The translations under genes and the position numbers were made by a program. From Nocardioides zeae (GTDB lineage Bacteria; Actinomycetota; Actinomycetes; Propionibacteriales; Nocardioidaceae): a stretch of DNA of 64,000 nucleotides. Under the pieces are notes generated by a model that was not told the origin of the DNA, did no database searches, and saw nothing but the letters and a program-made list of their open reading frames with translations. Where the stretch lies: positions 1-64,000 of the forward strand of contig NZ_JAAGXA010000004.1 in NCBI RefSeq assembly GCF_010686755.1. The letters are read 5' to 3'. This document shows, one piece after another, positions 24,536 through 32,386 of this stretch. Position 1 is the first letter of the stretch, and each line of letters starts with the position of its first letter.

Positions 24536-25765
24536 TCACCCGGGCAACGCGCCGACGGCGGGGGCGTCGGTGCCGAAGTAGTCCGCCATCACCCGCTCCA
24601 CCACCGCGTCGCCCCACCGGTCGAGCCGCGCCCGACCGCCGGGGAGCCGTCGGTCGATCCGGTACCGCCACGTGTTCAGCCCCAGCACGTAGGCGTGCGC
24701 CCACGGCGGGCGCCAGGGCAGCCCGAGGTCGCGCATCGACTCGGCTCCGAGGAACAACGACAGCATGCTCAGCGTGCGCTCCGCCTTCCACCGCCCGTGC
24801 GGCAGCGTGCGCAGCATCGCGACGATGTCCTGCGACAGCCGCGCGCCGGCGGGCGTGACGTCGCCCTGGGCGAGGAGCACGTGGTAGTTGATCCGGTGCC
24901 GCTCCCGCTCGTCGTCGACCAGCCACTGCTCGTCGACGCCGAGCAGCCACCCGACGTACTTCCACAGGTGCATGACCGCGCGCGACTCCGCCGGCGTCAC
25001 CGGTACGCCGAGCGCCCGGGCCCCGAGGAGCACGACGCCGTCGAAGAGACCGAGCGTGCCCGCCTGGTCGGCCTGGTTGATGGGGAGGCCCCACTGCTCG
25101 ACGTCCCAGGAGTCCGTGAAACCCGCGTTGACCAGCGCGTGCATGGCGCGGACGTGCACGGTGAGGCGCCAGCCCTCGCCCCAGCGTCCGTCGGCGTCCC
25201 GCTGCAGCGCGCCCGGTCGCGAGAGCGCGGCCGTCCACGTCTGCGTCTCGGCGAGCCGGCGGCGGGTGGAGTCGCCGACGAGACCGCCGGTGGCGACGAG
25301 GAGGTCGGGCGGCCCGCCGAAGCGGTAGCCGCCGATCAGCGACAGCTGCAGGAGCACGTCGGCGGCGTTCTGCCCGAGCCGGCGGTAGACCCGCGCGCCC
25401 TCCTCGACGAGCGCGGGGTCGACCCAGGCGGGGGTCGCCTCGACGTGGGCGAGGAAGGTGCGCAGCGCCTCCGGCGCGTCCGGTACGGCGCCGACGCCGT
25501 CCGCGAGGGCGACCCGGAGCTGGCGGTGGGTCACCCGACGCGGGTCGCCCGCGGGGAGCCGCAGCGCCGCGGCGAGCCGGGCCCCGACCTCGTCCTGCTG
25601 GCGGAAGCCGGTGCCGATCCGGGCCATGAGGTCCTCGTCGACCTCCCGCACGCGGGCGACGGCCCGCAGCGTGCGGCCGAGCCGGCGGCCGCGGGCCTCG
25701 GCGGCGCGGAAGCGGGACGGGGGCGCGGCGGGCCCGGTGACCTCGGGCTGGAGGGATGCGCTCAT
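24536..25765 (-). CDS. oxygenase MpaB-family protein (DUF2236-like)
   Basis: A 409-residue all-helical protein of the MpaB/latex-clearing-like family, haem- or oxygen-handling enzymes. Features include THRQLRVALADG, WTAALSRPGALQRDADGRW, HVRAMHALVNAGF and LPINQADQAGTLGLFDGV, with candidate haem-ligand histidines around HVRAMH and VMHLWKYVGWLLGVDEQWL. No signal peptide is seen. The ATG at 25765 follows CAGGCT by 7 bases. It is divergent from a TetR-family regulator across 45 bases containing a palindrome, so that regulator is the likely local repressor. The substrate is not predictable. Confidence 0.78.
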   Translation of the reverse strand: MSASLQPEVTGPAAPPSRFRAAEARGRRLGRTLRAVARVREVDEDLMARIGTGFRQQDEVGARLAAALRLPAGDPRRVTHRQLRVALADGVGAVPDAPEALRTFLAHVEATPAWVDPALVEEGARVYRRLGQNAADVLLQLSLIGGYRFGGPPDLLVATGGLVGDSTRRRLAETQTWTAALSRPGALQRDADGRWGEGWRLTVHVRAMHALVNAGFTDSWDVEQWGLPINQADQAGTLGLFDGVVLLGARALGVPVTPAESRAVMHLWKYVGWLLGVDEQWLVDDERERHRINYHVLLAQGDVTPAGARLSQDIVAMLRTLPHGRWKAERTLSMLSLFLGAESMRDLGLPWRPPWAHAYVLGLNTWRYRIDRRLPGGRARLDRWGDAVVERVMADYFGTDAPAVGALPG

Positions 25766-25780
25766 GCGCACCAGCCTGAC

Positions 25781-25796
25781 GCGAGTCATCACTCGC
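25781..25796. promoter_or_regulatory. palindromic operator between the MpaB-like and TetR genes
   Basis: GCGAGTCATCACTCGC has 6-base perfect arms. It overlaps the promoters of both divergent genes, as expected for autoregulation by the TetR-type protein. Confidence 0.6.
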
Positions 25797-25797
25797 T

Positions 25798-25803
25798 TAC
25801 AAT
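25798..25803 (+). promoter_or_regulatory. -10 element TACAAT, leaderless start of the TetR gene
   Basis: TACAAT ends 7 bases before the ATG at 25811 and directly follows the palindrome. Confidence 0.55.
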
Positions 25804-25810
25804 TCGCGTC

Positions 25811-26470
25811 ATGGAATCCGTGCCGCGGACCGCGTCGACCCAGCGCCCCATCGCTGGCCTGCGCAGACAGCCGCGCCAGCAGCGCTCGCGCGCGATGGTC
25901 GAGCGGATCGTCGCGGCGGCTCGCGTCGTGCTCACCGAGGACGGGTACGACGCGTTCTCCACCAACCGGGTCGCCGCCCGCGCCGACGTGAGCCCCGGCT
26001 CGCTCTACCAGTACTTCCCCGACAAGGCCGTCCTCGTCGACGTCCTCACCCAGCGGTGGATCGAGCAGGTCAGCGAGGACGTCACCCGCGTGCTCCTCGA
26101 CCGCCTCGACGCCACCGGGCCGGCGATGGTCCGCTCCGCCGCCGACGCCCTCCTCACCGCGCTCTCCGCCGACGTGGCGCTGCTGCGGCTCGTGTGGGAG
26201 GACCTGCCCGGCGCCCGCAACCTGGCGAGCCGGGAGCTGCTCGAGCGTCGCGTGCGGGACGTGCTCGCGGCGTACCTCGCCGTCCGCCTCCCGGCCGCCG
26301 ACCGCCCGCGCGCCGCCCGCATGGCCTGGGTCGCCGTGCTGACCATGGAGTTCCTGACGGTGCGGTTCGTGCTCGACCCCAATCCGCCCCTCACCCGGGA
26401 GGAGCTGCTGGACGAGGTGGTCGCCATGGGCGTCCGGTACGTCGCGGTCGCGCCGGAAACCTCCGGGTGA
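25811..26470 (+). CDS. TetR-family transcriptional regulator
   Basis: A 219-residue repressor. The N-terminal helix-turn-helix (about 25-70) shows RIVAAARVVLTEDGYDAFST, NRVAARADVSPGSLYQYFPDK, the canonical TetR recognition region. The C-terminal ligand domain (about 75-215) is unclassified. The arrangement, divergent from the MpaB-like oxygenase with a shared palindrome, suggests it represses that gene and itself. The ligand is unknown. Confidence 0.88.
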   Translation: MESVPRTASTQRPIAGLRRQPRQQRSRAMVERIVAAARVVLTEDGYDAFSTNRVAARADVSPGSLYQYFPDKAVLVDVLTQRWIEQVSEDVTRVLLDRLDATGPAMVRSAADALLTALSADVALLRLVWEDLPGARNLASRELLERRVRDVLAAYLAVRLPAADRPRAARMAWVAVLTMEFLTVRFVLDPNPPLTREELLDEVVAMGVRYVAVAPETSG

Positions 26471-26551
26471 CGCCGCCCGTGTGGCGCGCCTAGGTTCGGG
26501 ATCGCGCGGCGACCGTGGGGTCCGTCGCCGACCGAGGAGGAGGTGCGGGCG

Positions 26552-27439
26552 ATGTCGACGTTCGTCGGGGCCGACGTCGAGGAGCTCCGCGCGCTCGCGG
26601 TCGACCTCGAGGCGGGGGCCGGGGAGCTGCGGGACCTGTCGTCGGAGCTGTCCGGCGCGATCGCGGCGGCCGAGAGCTGGCAGGGCCCGGACGCCCGCCG
26701 CTGCAAGGACGAGTGGGGCACCCTCGCCCAGAGCAGCATCACCGACGTCGCGGCCGCGCTCGACACGGCCGGGCGCATCGTCGGCCGCAACGCGGACGAG
26801 CAGGAGGGCGTCAGCAGCGCGGACTCGACGGCCCCGCAGGGCTACGGCTGGCTCTCCCTCGTGCCCGGCGGGATCGCGACGGCCAACGCGCTCAAGAAGA
26901 TCTGGGGCGCCGGCAAGGGCCTCCTGCAGCTGCGCGGGTTCTTCGACGCGCTGCGCCACCCGGCGACCGGCTTCGGTGCGCTGACCCGCTTCGAGAAGGT
27001 GCGCGACGCGATCGAGGCCCTCCTCGCGACGCGCAAGACCGGCATCATGGGGATGCTGTCGCGCATCTCGCTGCCCCTCACCGCACTGCAGGGGGCGTGG
27101 CAGGCGGTGGCCGGCACGGGCTACGAGGGGTGGCGCGACACCGTGGGGCGCATCGTCGGGGGCGTCGGCGCGGTCGGCGCCGTGACGCTCCTCGTCGGCG
27201 GCACGGCCCTCGCGGCGCCGATCGCGACGGCGGCGGCGATCGGGGTCGCGGCCTACGGCGTGTGGAGCGCCGGCAACTACGTCTACGACAACCGGGCCGC
27301 GATCGGGCAGTTCGTCACGCGTGCCGCCGAGGGCGTCTCCACCTGGGCGTCCGACCAGGCGGGCCGGGCGCTCGACGCGGCCCGCGACTGGGCCCGTGGC
27401 TTCCTCGGGTTCGGCCGGTCAGCGGCGGTGGGCTCGTGA
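26552..27439 (+). CDS. WXG100-like type VII substrate with hydrophobic centre
   Basis: A 295-residue protein preceded by a very strong Shine-Dalgarno (GAGGAGGAGGT, 8 bases upstream of the ATG). Residues 1-95 resemble a WXG100 helical hairpin: VEELRALAVDLEAGAGELR, then SWQGPDARRCKDEW with the central W-x-G. The rest contains amphipathic and hydrophobic helices (about 195-235, VGAVGAVTLLVGGTALAAPI and an Ala-rich helix) and a basic C-terminus. It is likely an ESX-secreted or membrane-inserting effector rather than a simple carrier. It heads an operon with overlapping downstream genes; no Ecc machinery is in the window. Confidence 0.65.
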   Translation: MSTFVGADVEELRALAVDLEAGAGELRDLSSELSGAIAAAESWQGPDARRCKDEWGTLAQSSITDVAAALDTAGRIVGRNADEQEGVSSADSTAPQGYGWLSLVPGGIATANALKKIWGAGKGLLQLRGFFDALRHPATGFGALTRFEKVRDAIEALLATRKTGIMGMLSRISLPLTALQGAWQAVAGTGYEGWRDTVGRIVGGVGAVGAVTLLVGGTALAAPIATAAAIGVAAYGVWSAGNYVYDNRAAIGQFVTRAAEGVSTWASDQAGRALDAARDWARGFLGFGRSAAVGS

Positions 27440-28302
27440 CCACCGACGTGACCACCGACGTGAGCACCGACGTGAGCACCGCCGTGACCGCGGAGCCGGG
27501 GACGGACGCGCCGGCCGACCTCGCGAAGCCGGTCGTCACCCTCACCGACGAGGAGCTGGCCGTGCTCGGCCACGCGGACGGGCCGGCGGTGACGCCCTAC
27601 CTCGCGGACCTCGCCGGCGCCGTCCGCGACCAGGCGCTCGCGACGGCGCTGCGCGGGCTGCTGGCCCGCGGCATCGTCTCGTCCCCCGGCGGCGACGGCG
27701 CGCCGGAGCTGCAGGGCGACCGCGTCGAGCTCGACCTGCTCGTCCGGCAGGACGTGCTCTCCGTGCTGACGCTGCGCCGGGCGGCGAGCACGGTCGTCGC
27801 GGCGGCCCGCACGGGCGCCGCGGTGCAGGACTTCCTCTACGCCCACGTCGTCGCCGAGTTCGTGCTCGTCGAGCAGGTCGGCACCGACGGCCAGCACCGG
27901 TTCTCCCTCGGTCGCGCGGCGGACCTCGGCGAGCTCCTCGTCGGTGCGGTCCTGCACCCCGAGGCGGCGAGCGGTACGGCGGGCGACCCGGTCACGCTCT
28001 CGGTCCCGGCGGGCGACGTCGCCGGTCCGGCCGCGGTGGCCGTCACGCCCCCGGCGCTCATGGCCCAGCTGGGCGCGGCCCACCTGCGCGCCGACGTGAC
28101 CGTGCTGCGGTCCGGCGCGACCGACGGCCGCGAGCTCCTCGGCCTCTTCACCGGGCCGCGCGGGTGCTGGGTGGCGCGCACCGCGGCGGGCAGCGGGCAG
28201 GTCCGGATCGCCCCCGTCGACGTCGAGCAGGTGCGCCGCGACGTACGCGCCCTGGCGGCGGACGCCGCACCCACGAGCCCCGAGAGCGGAGACGCGCGAT
28301 GA
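27436..28302 (+). CDS. ESX-associated EspG-like protein (tentative)
   Basis: A 288-residue soluble protein whose position between two WXG100-type genes, and a core such as LTDEELAVLGHADG, ALRGLLARGIV and later paired beta-strand segments, resemble the EspG family of chaperones that escort ESX substrates. The similarity is weak and the assignment rests mainly on context. GTG overlaps the upstream stop (GTGA). The first 48 bases are a 12-bp tandem repeat encoding VTTD/VSTD units, each beginning with GTG, so the actual start is uncertain. Ends 4 bases into the next gene. Confidence 0.45.
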   Translation: MTTDVTTDVSTDVSTAVTAEPGTDAPADLAKPVVTLTDEELAVLGHADGPAVTPYLADLAGAVRDQALATALRGLLARGIVSSPGGDGAPELQGDRVELDLLVRQDVLSVLTLRRAASTVVAAARTGAAVQDFLYAHVVAEFVLVEQVGTDGQHRFSLGRAADLGELLVGAVLHPEAASGTAGDPVTLSVPAGDVAGPAAVAVTPPALMAQLGAAHLRADVTVLRSGATDGRELLGLFTGPRGCWVARTAAGSGQVRIAPVDVEQVRRDVRALAADAAPTSPESGDAR

Positions 28303-28565
28303 GCAGCTTCCACGGCATGGACACCGAGCAGGTGGCGGCGCTCGGCACCCGGATGACCGCCGTCGCCGAACGGATCCGGACGCTCGAGGCGACGCTCACC
28401 TCCCGCCTGCAGCAGGCGGCCTGGCAGGGCCCCGACCGGGAGCGCTTCGTGCAGGAGTGGGACGGGGCGTACGTCGCGTCCCTCCGCACCGCGGCGACCG
28501 CGCTCGAGCAGGCCGCGGCCGTCGCGACCGAGAACGTGCGGGCGCAGGAGTCCGTCAGCGCCTGA
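28299..28565 (+). CDS. WXG100-family protein (EsxA/B-like)
   Basis: An 88-residue helical-hairpin protein with WQG at about residues 46-48 (AAWQGPDRERFVQEWDG) and flanking amphipathic helices (MDTEQVAALGTRMTAVAERI and ALEQAAAVATENVRAQES). The length and central W-x-G are standard for WXG100 proteins, which are secreted as dimers by type VII systems. It lacks the usual YxxxD/E export signal in clear form. It overlaps the EspG-like gene by 4 bases. Confidence 0.82.
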   Translation: MSSFHGMDTEQVAALGTRMTAVAERIRTLEATLTSRLQQAAWQGPDRERFVQEWDGAYVASLRTAATALEQAAAVATENVRAQESVSA

Positions 28566-28567
28566 GC

Positions 28568-28612
28568 GGTCGTGGCCCCAGCGCTACGGAAAGCGGCCCG
28601 CAGGGGCCACGG
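28568..28612. repeat. TTTCCG-loop hairpin, copy 4
   Basis: An inverted repeat with GTGGCCCC and GGGGCCAC arms; in minus-strand orientation it reads CCGTGG...TTTCCGT...CCACGACC, the same layout as the copies at 11302 and 52759. It separates two convergent gene ends. Confidence 0.75.
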
Positions 28613-28613
28613 C

Positions 28614-29075
28614 TCAGGGCTGGGCGGGCGTCGGGCCGGGGTCGATCTTGTGCCCGGGGCGACCGAAGCGCCGGAGGCTGTAGACGATCAGCCCGAGGGC
28701 GATCGCCGACGAGGCGATGAGGGTGATGCCGGTGCCGACGCCGCCGAACAGCCACCACGAGTCACGGACCGGCCACCAGCCCGGCGCCGGCGGCTGCACG
28801 ATCCACAGCACGCCCAGGGCGGTGAGGCAGAGCGCTCCCAGCGTCGACATCGCGACGCGGAACCACGTCTCGACCCCCTCGGCGGCCGTGCGCATCGCCG
28901 CACGCTCGATGGGGGCGAGGCGACGCTCGGCCCACTCGTACTGCTGCGAGAGCACGGCGAGCCCGCCGAACAGCATGAGGAGACCGGGTCCGGGCAGCAC
29001 GAGGGCTGCGATGCCGGCGACCACGAGGGTCCATCCGACGATCTCGAGGGCGATCCGCTTGCCTGCTCCGCGCAC
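28614..29075 (-). CDS. PGPGW-family transmembrane protein
   Basis: A 153-residue membrane protein containing the LPGPGLLMLFGGLAVLS segment (about 26-42) typical of the PGPGW/TIGR02611 family, with further hydrophobic helices at about 79-95 and 115-134. WWPVRDSWWLFGGVGTG resembles the conserved Trp-rich loop. The family's role is unknown. GTG start at 29075 follows a CAGGCT element by 6 bases. It is convergent with the WXG100 operon. Confidence 0.75.
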   Translation of the reverse strand: MRGAGKRIALEIVGWTLVVAGIAALVLPGPGLLMLFGGLAVLSQQYEWAERRLAPIERAAMRTAAEGVETWFRVAMSTLGALCLTALGVLWIVQPPAPGWWPVRDSWWLFGGVGTGITLIASSAIALGLIVYSLRRFGRPGHKIDPGPTPAQP

Positions 29076-29133
29076 GGGTGCAGCCTGCCAGACACCCGGG
29101 AACGGGGAGGGCGTTCCGCGCTCCGGGCCCGGC

Positions 29134-29139
29134 TAACCT
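29134..29139 (+). promoter_or_regulatory. -10 element TAACCT, near-leaderless lipoprotein gene
   Basis: TAACCT ends 8 bases before the ATG at 29148. Confidence 0.45.
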
Positions 29140-29147
29140 CGCCGACC

Positions 29148-29786
29148 ATGCGCACCTCGCTCCGTCGCTCCGTCGCCACCGCGGCCGCCGTGGTCCTCCT
29201 CGCGCCGCTCGCGGCGTGCAGCTCCGACCCCGACGCCGACCCGGACGCCGACCCCGGTGCGGGCGACGCCGGCAGCAGCACGAGCGCCCTGCCGCTGCCC
29301 GCGCCGACGTCCGCGACCGCGGCGGACGGCACGACGGCGCCCGGGAGCGTGCTCGGGCTCGGCGACACGGCCCTCGTGCCGCTCGACCGGTCGAACGGGG
29401 ACGGTTCCGCCGTCGTGCGCGTGACCGTCACCGCGATCGAGCCGAGCGAGGCACCGGTGCCGAGCTGGGCCGACGACGGCGACGTGGTCCACCGCATCGA
29501 CGCGACGCTCACCGTGGAGAGCTGGGACGGCGAGGAGCGGCTCACCGTCGGGCCCTGGCTGGGCGGCGCCGTCGACGGCACGGCCGTCGGCAAGGCCGAC
29601 GCCGGCGTCGACACCGAGATCGGTTGTGACGACCCGGGCCTCGGCCCGGTCGAGGAGCCCGGCACCACAGTTGACGTGTGCGTCACCGCCGTCGCGCCCG
29701 CCGACGCGACCGTGGTCGCCGCGTGGGCGCGCAGCGGCACGGCCTACGGGTTCGACCGCGGCGCGCCGCTCCTCTGGCTGCCCTGA
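29148..29786 (+). CDS. lipoprotein with Asp-rich linker, unknown function
   Basis: A 212-residue protein with a lipobox LAAC (about residue 24), followed by a DPDADPDADPGAGD low-complexity linker and a beta-rich domain (about 60-210) resembling DUF4352-type extracellular domains, with two Cys in the last third. Its 3' end overlaps the convergent minus-strand gene by 43 bases, so both transcripts are antisense there. No partner is evident. Confidence 0.65.
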   Translation: MRTSLRRSVATAAAVVLLAPLAACSSDPDADPDADPGAGDAGSSTSALPLPAPTSATAADGTTAPGSVLGLGDTALVPLDRSNGDGSAVVRVTVTAIEPSEAPVPSWADDGDVVHRIDATLTVESWDGEERLTVGPWLGGAVDGTAVGKADAGVDTEIGCDDPGLGPVEEPGTTVDVCVTAVAPADATVVAAWARSGTAYGFDRGAPLLWLP

Positions 29787-30193
29787 TCGCGGGGCCGGTC
29801 CTCCGGGGGCCGGTAGCCCCGTGGCTGCTGCTCCTGCAGCTCCTCCTCGGTCGCGGGCACGCCGAAGGTGCCGCGCTGCTGGGCCCGGCGCACGAGCGCG
29901 CGGCCCTCGACGCCCGCGGTGCCCTCGGGATCGGCGTACTGCGCCTGCCAGGTGAGGAGACCGTCGTCGACCAGGCGCCGTACACGCTGGAGCTCGACGG
30001 GGGCCTCGGGACCCGACGCCGCGACGAGCGCCTCGACGATCGCCGCGGGCAGGCCGTCGGGGTCGTTGCGGACCCGCTCGGCGTGCCGGGAGCGTACGGC
30101 GCGCATCCGTTCCCGCACGCCGTCCATCGCCAGTCGGGGGTCCTCGCGGCTGGCCCGCAGGCTCGCCAGCAGCGCCTCGACGTCCTCGGTCAT
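29744..30193 (-). CDS. small ESX-operon protein, unknown function
   Basis: A 149-residue, charged, probably soluble helical protein (MTEDVEALLASLRASRED start). It is the last gene of a three-gene operon, overlapping the 336-residue gene by ATGA, with a Gln/Arg/Pro-rich tail that lies over the 3' end of the lipoprotein gene. No domain recognised; by context it serves the type VII substrate above, perhaps as a chaperone. Confidence 0.55.
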   Translation of the reverse strand: MTEDVEALLASLRASREDPRLAMDGVRERMRAVRSRHAERVRNDPDGLPAAIVEALVAASGPEAPVELQRVRRLVDDGLLTWQAQYADPEGTAGVEGRALVRRAQQRGTFGVPATEEELQEQQPRGYRPPEDRPRDQGSQRSGAPRSNP

Positions 30194-31200
30194 CGGTCCT
30201 CCACCTCGGGGACGTCCACGTCCTGGATCTCGGGGCTGACGCCGGGTGCCTCGACGTCGTCGGCCAGCTCGTCCAGCGTCTGCTGCGCGTCGGCCGCCTG
30301 CTGCTCGGCCTCCTGGCGCTTCTCGTTCAGGTCCGTCTGGTCCGCCGCCGCCCCCTGGGCGATGTTGACCGCCTCCAGGCCGGTGAGGATCGGCGTCGAT
30401 CCCAGGTTGGGGATCTGCGCCAGGAGGTCCCAGATCTGGGCGAACACGTCGAACTGGCCGGGCACCGTCTCGACCCACGACCTCACCGCGTCGTGGAGGT
30501 CGAAGACGGCCTGCACCGTGGCCGCGAGGTCGGTGATGCCGTCGATGACGTCCTGCACGGCGTCCCAGCCGTCGGTGGCGACGTCCCAGCCGAGCTGGAC
30601 CCAGCCGATCCACGGCCGGGCGTAGCGCACCAGCTTCTCGAGGAGCCAGACGGCGAGGTCGAGCGCCGTGTCGATGAGCTCGACCACGAGCCCGGCGACG
30701 TGCTGCGCCACCTCCGAGATGCCGTCGAAGACGACCTTGCCCTGGGCGACCACGAGCCCGGCGCCCTCGAAGAGCGCGACGTGGATGCCCATGTGGGCGT
30801 AGAAGGCGTCGGCCGCTGCCCCCTCCCAGGCCCCGTCCCCGGCGGAGCTCGCCATGAAGAGCTGCCCCATGCCGGCGAGGAGGTTCTGGCCCACGTCCTG
30901 GAGCGCCGCGCCCGCCTTGCTCATCGCGTCGCCGCAGGCGATCAGCTGGTTCCAGTCGCCGGAGAACGGCGTGATGAAGAGGTCGACGGCGTTCGTCGGC
31001 TCGATCGGCTCCCCGTCGTAGAAACCGAGCTTCGAGACGAGCTCCTGGGCCTTGCTGTAGAACTCCGTCGCCTTCTCGATCGCCTCGTTGAGCGTGTCGA
31101 ACCGGTCGTCGTCCTTGTCGATCTCCAGCTCGACCTCGCCCGGCGTCGGCGCGGTGAGCACCGCCGACATCTCGTTCGGGACCGGGTACTGGACGCTCAT
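30190..31200 (-). CDS. WXG-like type VII substrate, 336 residues
   Basis: An ESX-type protein: residues about 30-150 form long helices with WEGAAADAFYAHMG (about 123-136) as the WXG turn, followed by hydrophobic/amphipathic helices (about 150-290; LVVELIDTALDLAVWLLEKL) and a Gln/Asp/Glu-rich coiled tail. The size and helix content resemble LXG/PPE-type substrates without a recognisable toxin domain. It overlaps the genes on both sides by 4 bases, suggesting tight stoichiometry with the 111-residue partner, which is the likely heterodimer mate. Confidence 0.62.
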   Translation of the reverse strand: MSVQYPVPNEMSAVLTAPTPGEVELEIDKDDDRFDTLNEAIEKATEFYSKAQELVSKLGFYDGEPIEPTNAVDLFITPFSGDWNQLIACGDAMSKAGAALQDVGQNLLAGMGQLFMASSAGDGAWEGAAADAFYAHMGIHVALFEGAGLVVAQGKVVFDGISEVAQHVAGLVVELIDTALDLAVWLLEKLVRYARPWIGWVQLGWDVATDGWDAVQDVIDGITDLAATVQAVFDLHDAVRSWVETVPGQFDVFAQIWDLLAQIPNLGSTPILTGLEAVNIAQGAAADQTDLNEKRQEAEQQAADAQQTLDELADDVEAPGVSPEIQDVDVPEVEDR

Positions 31201-31532
31201 GCCGGCTCGTTGTCCTGGAAAGAGGCGGTGCTCGCGAAGTAGTCCGCGACCTCGCCGTCGAGCTCGTCGAGCGCCGCGCCGACCTCCCAGAGGTTGTCCC
31301 GCACGGCGCTCAGCTTCACGCGCTCGTCGGACAGGCCGTCAGCGAACGGCGGGTAGACGTGCTCCCGGATCGCCTCCCGGATCGGGGCGAGCAGCCCCTC
31401 CCCGAAGGCCTCCTCGTTGAGGACGACGTTGTCCCACACGTAGCTGCTGATCTCCATCGTCTGGTTGGAGACGGTGAGCAGGTACTCGTGGAACGCCGCG
31501 ATGTGGTCCGCCGCGATCTGGATCTGGCCCAT
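31197..31532 (-). CDS. small WXG100-like partner protein
   Basis: A 111-residue helical-hairpin protein (IQIAADHIAAFHEYLLTVSNQ start, second helix LSAVRDNLWEVGAALDELDG) lacking an exact W-x-G. It is the first gene of the operon and overlaps the larger WXG-like substrate by 4 bases, the standard arrangement for ESX heterodimers. It is convergent in orientation, at distance, with the 26.5-kb WXG100 operon, and a DNA gap of 42 bases separates it from the downstream GAP gene. Confidence 0.6.
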   Translation of the reverse strand: MGQIQIAADHIAAFHEYLLTVSNQTMEISSYVWDNVVLNEEAFGEGLLAPIREAIREHVYPPFADGLSDERVKLSAVRDNLWEVGAALDELDGEVADYFASTASFQDNEPA

Positions 31533-31574
31533 GGCGAAGCAATGTTCCGGCCCCGAGCCGCTCCGAAACCTCGC

Positions 31575-32300
31575 TCAGGTGAGCCTGAGCGCCCCGGCGG
31601 CGTCCCCGGCCAGCAGGAGACCCACGATGGCGAGCACCCAATAGACCGCCCCGTCGGTGACGCGACGCAGCCAGGCGGCGAGACGCGCGAGCGGCGCCTC
31701 GACGCGGTCCCGGAGGGCGAGCCGCACCCCGAGCAGCAGGAGGGCCGGCGCCACCATCACCAGGGCGTACGCCGCCACGACGCCGACGGTGCCCACCACG
31801 GGGAGGTCCGCCGCGGTGATCAGCCCGACCGCCGCGAGGAAGGGCAGCATGCTCGCCACCTCGACGAGCACGGCGGCCAGCGCGACGCCGACGACGGCGC
31901 GGTACGACGCGTCCGGGCCCACCAGGCGCTCCGCCCACGTGCCGGCACGGTTCCCGGGCTGCCCGGGCTCGCCGTGCCCGGTGCGGCGCCGCCACCACGC
32001 CAGGACCTTGTCGCCCACCGCGCCCGCCGCCAGCAGGGCCACACCCACGACGAGCTGGGCCCAGCGCAGCCACGTCACGTCCCCCAGGTCGAGCACGACG
32101 TCGCGCAGCACGCCCGCGCCGAGCACGAGCGCCACGCCGACGGCGGCGTAGAGACCGCCGACGACGGCGAGGTACGCGGCGTACCGACGCACGTCGACCC
32201 GCGGCGCCAGCAGGAGGAGCAGCGGCAGCACGAGCGTGCCGAGGCTCGTGCTGTCGACCAGGGCGAGGCCGGCCAGTGCGGCGAGGGTGACGGGGTCCAC
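31575..32300 (-). CDS. GAP-family multipass membrane protein
   Basis: A 241-residue protein with six hydrophobic helices in a 3+3 arrangement. The start VTLAALAGLALVDSTSLGTL and the second-half ASMLPFLAAVGLI fit the LysE-like GAP family (named for Sap, a mycobacterial sulfolipid-1-addressing protein). Members export lipids or small molecules. GTG at 32300 lies 7 bases after a TAGCGT -10 element. No metabolic neighbour reveals the substrate. Confidence 0.72.
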   Translation of the reverse strand: MDPVTLAALAGLALVDSTSLGTLVLPLLLLLAPRVDVRRYAAYLAVVGGLYAAVGVALVLGAGVLRDVVLDLGDVTWLRWAQLVVGVALLAAGAVGDKVLAWWRRRTGHGEPGQPGNRAGTWAERLVGPDASYRAVVGVALAAVLVEVASMLPFLAAVGLITAADLPVVGTVGVVAAYALVMVAPALLLLGVRLALRDRVEAPLARLAAWLRRVTDGAVYWVLAIVGLLLAGDAAGALRLT

Positions 32301-32307
32301 GCGGCTG

Positions 32308-32313
32308 ACGCTA
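32308..32313 (-). promoter_or_regulatory. -10 element TAGCGT, leaderless minus-strand GAP gene
   Basis: TAGCGT on the minus strand ends 7 bases before the GTG at 32300. Confidence 0.5.
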
Positions 32314-32386
32314 GGGAGGCACGGGTACGGCGCGGATCAGCCGATGGTCGGCACCGGGGCTTCTTCGGTCGGGACCGGGGTCGGCG

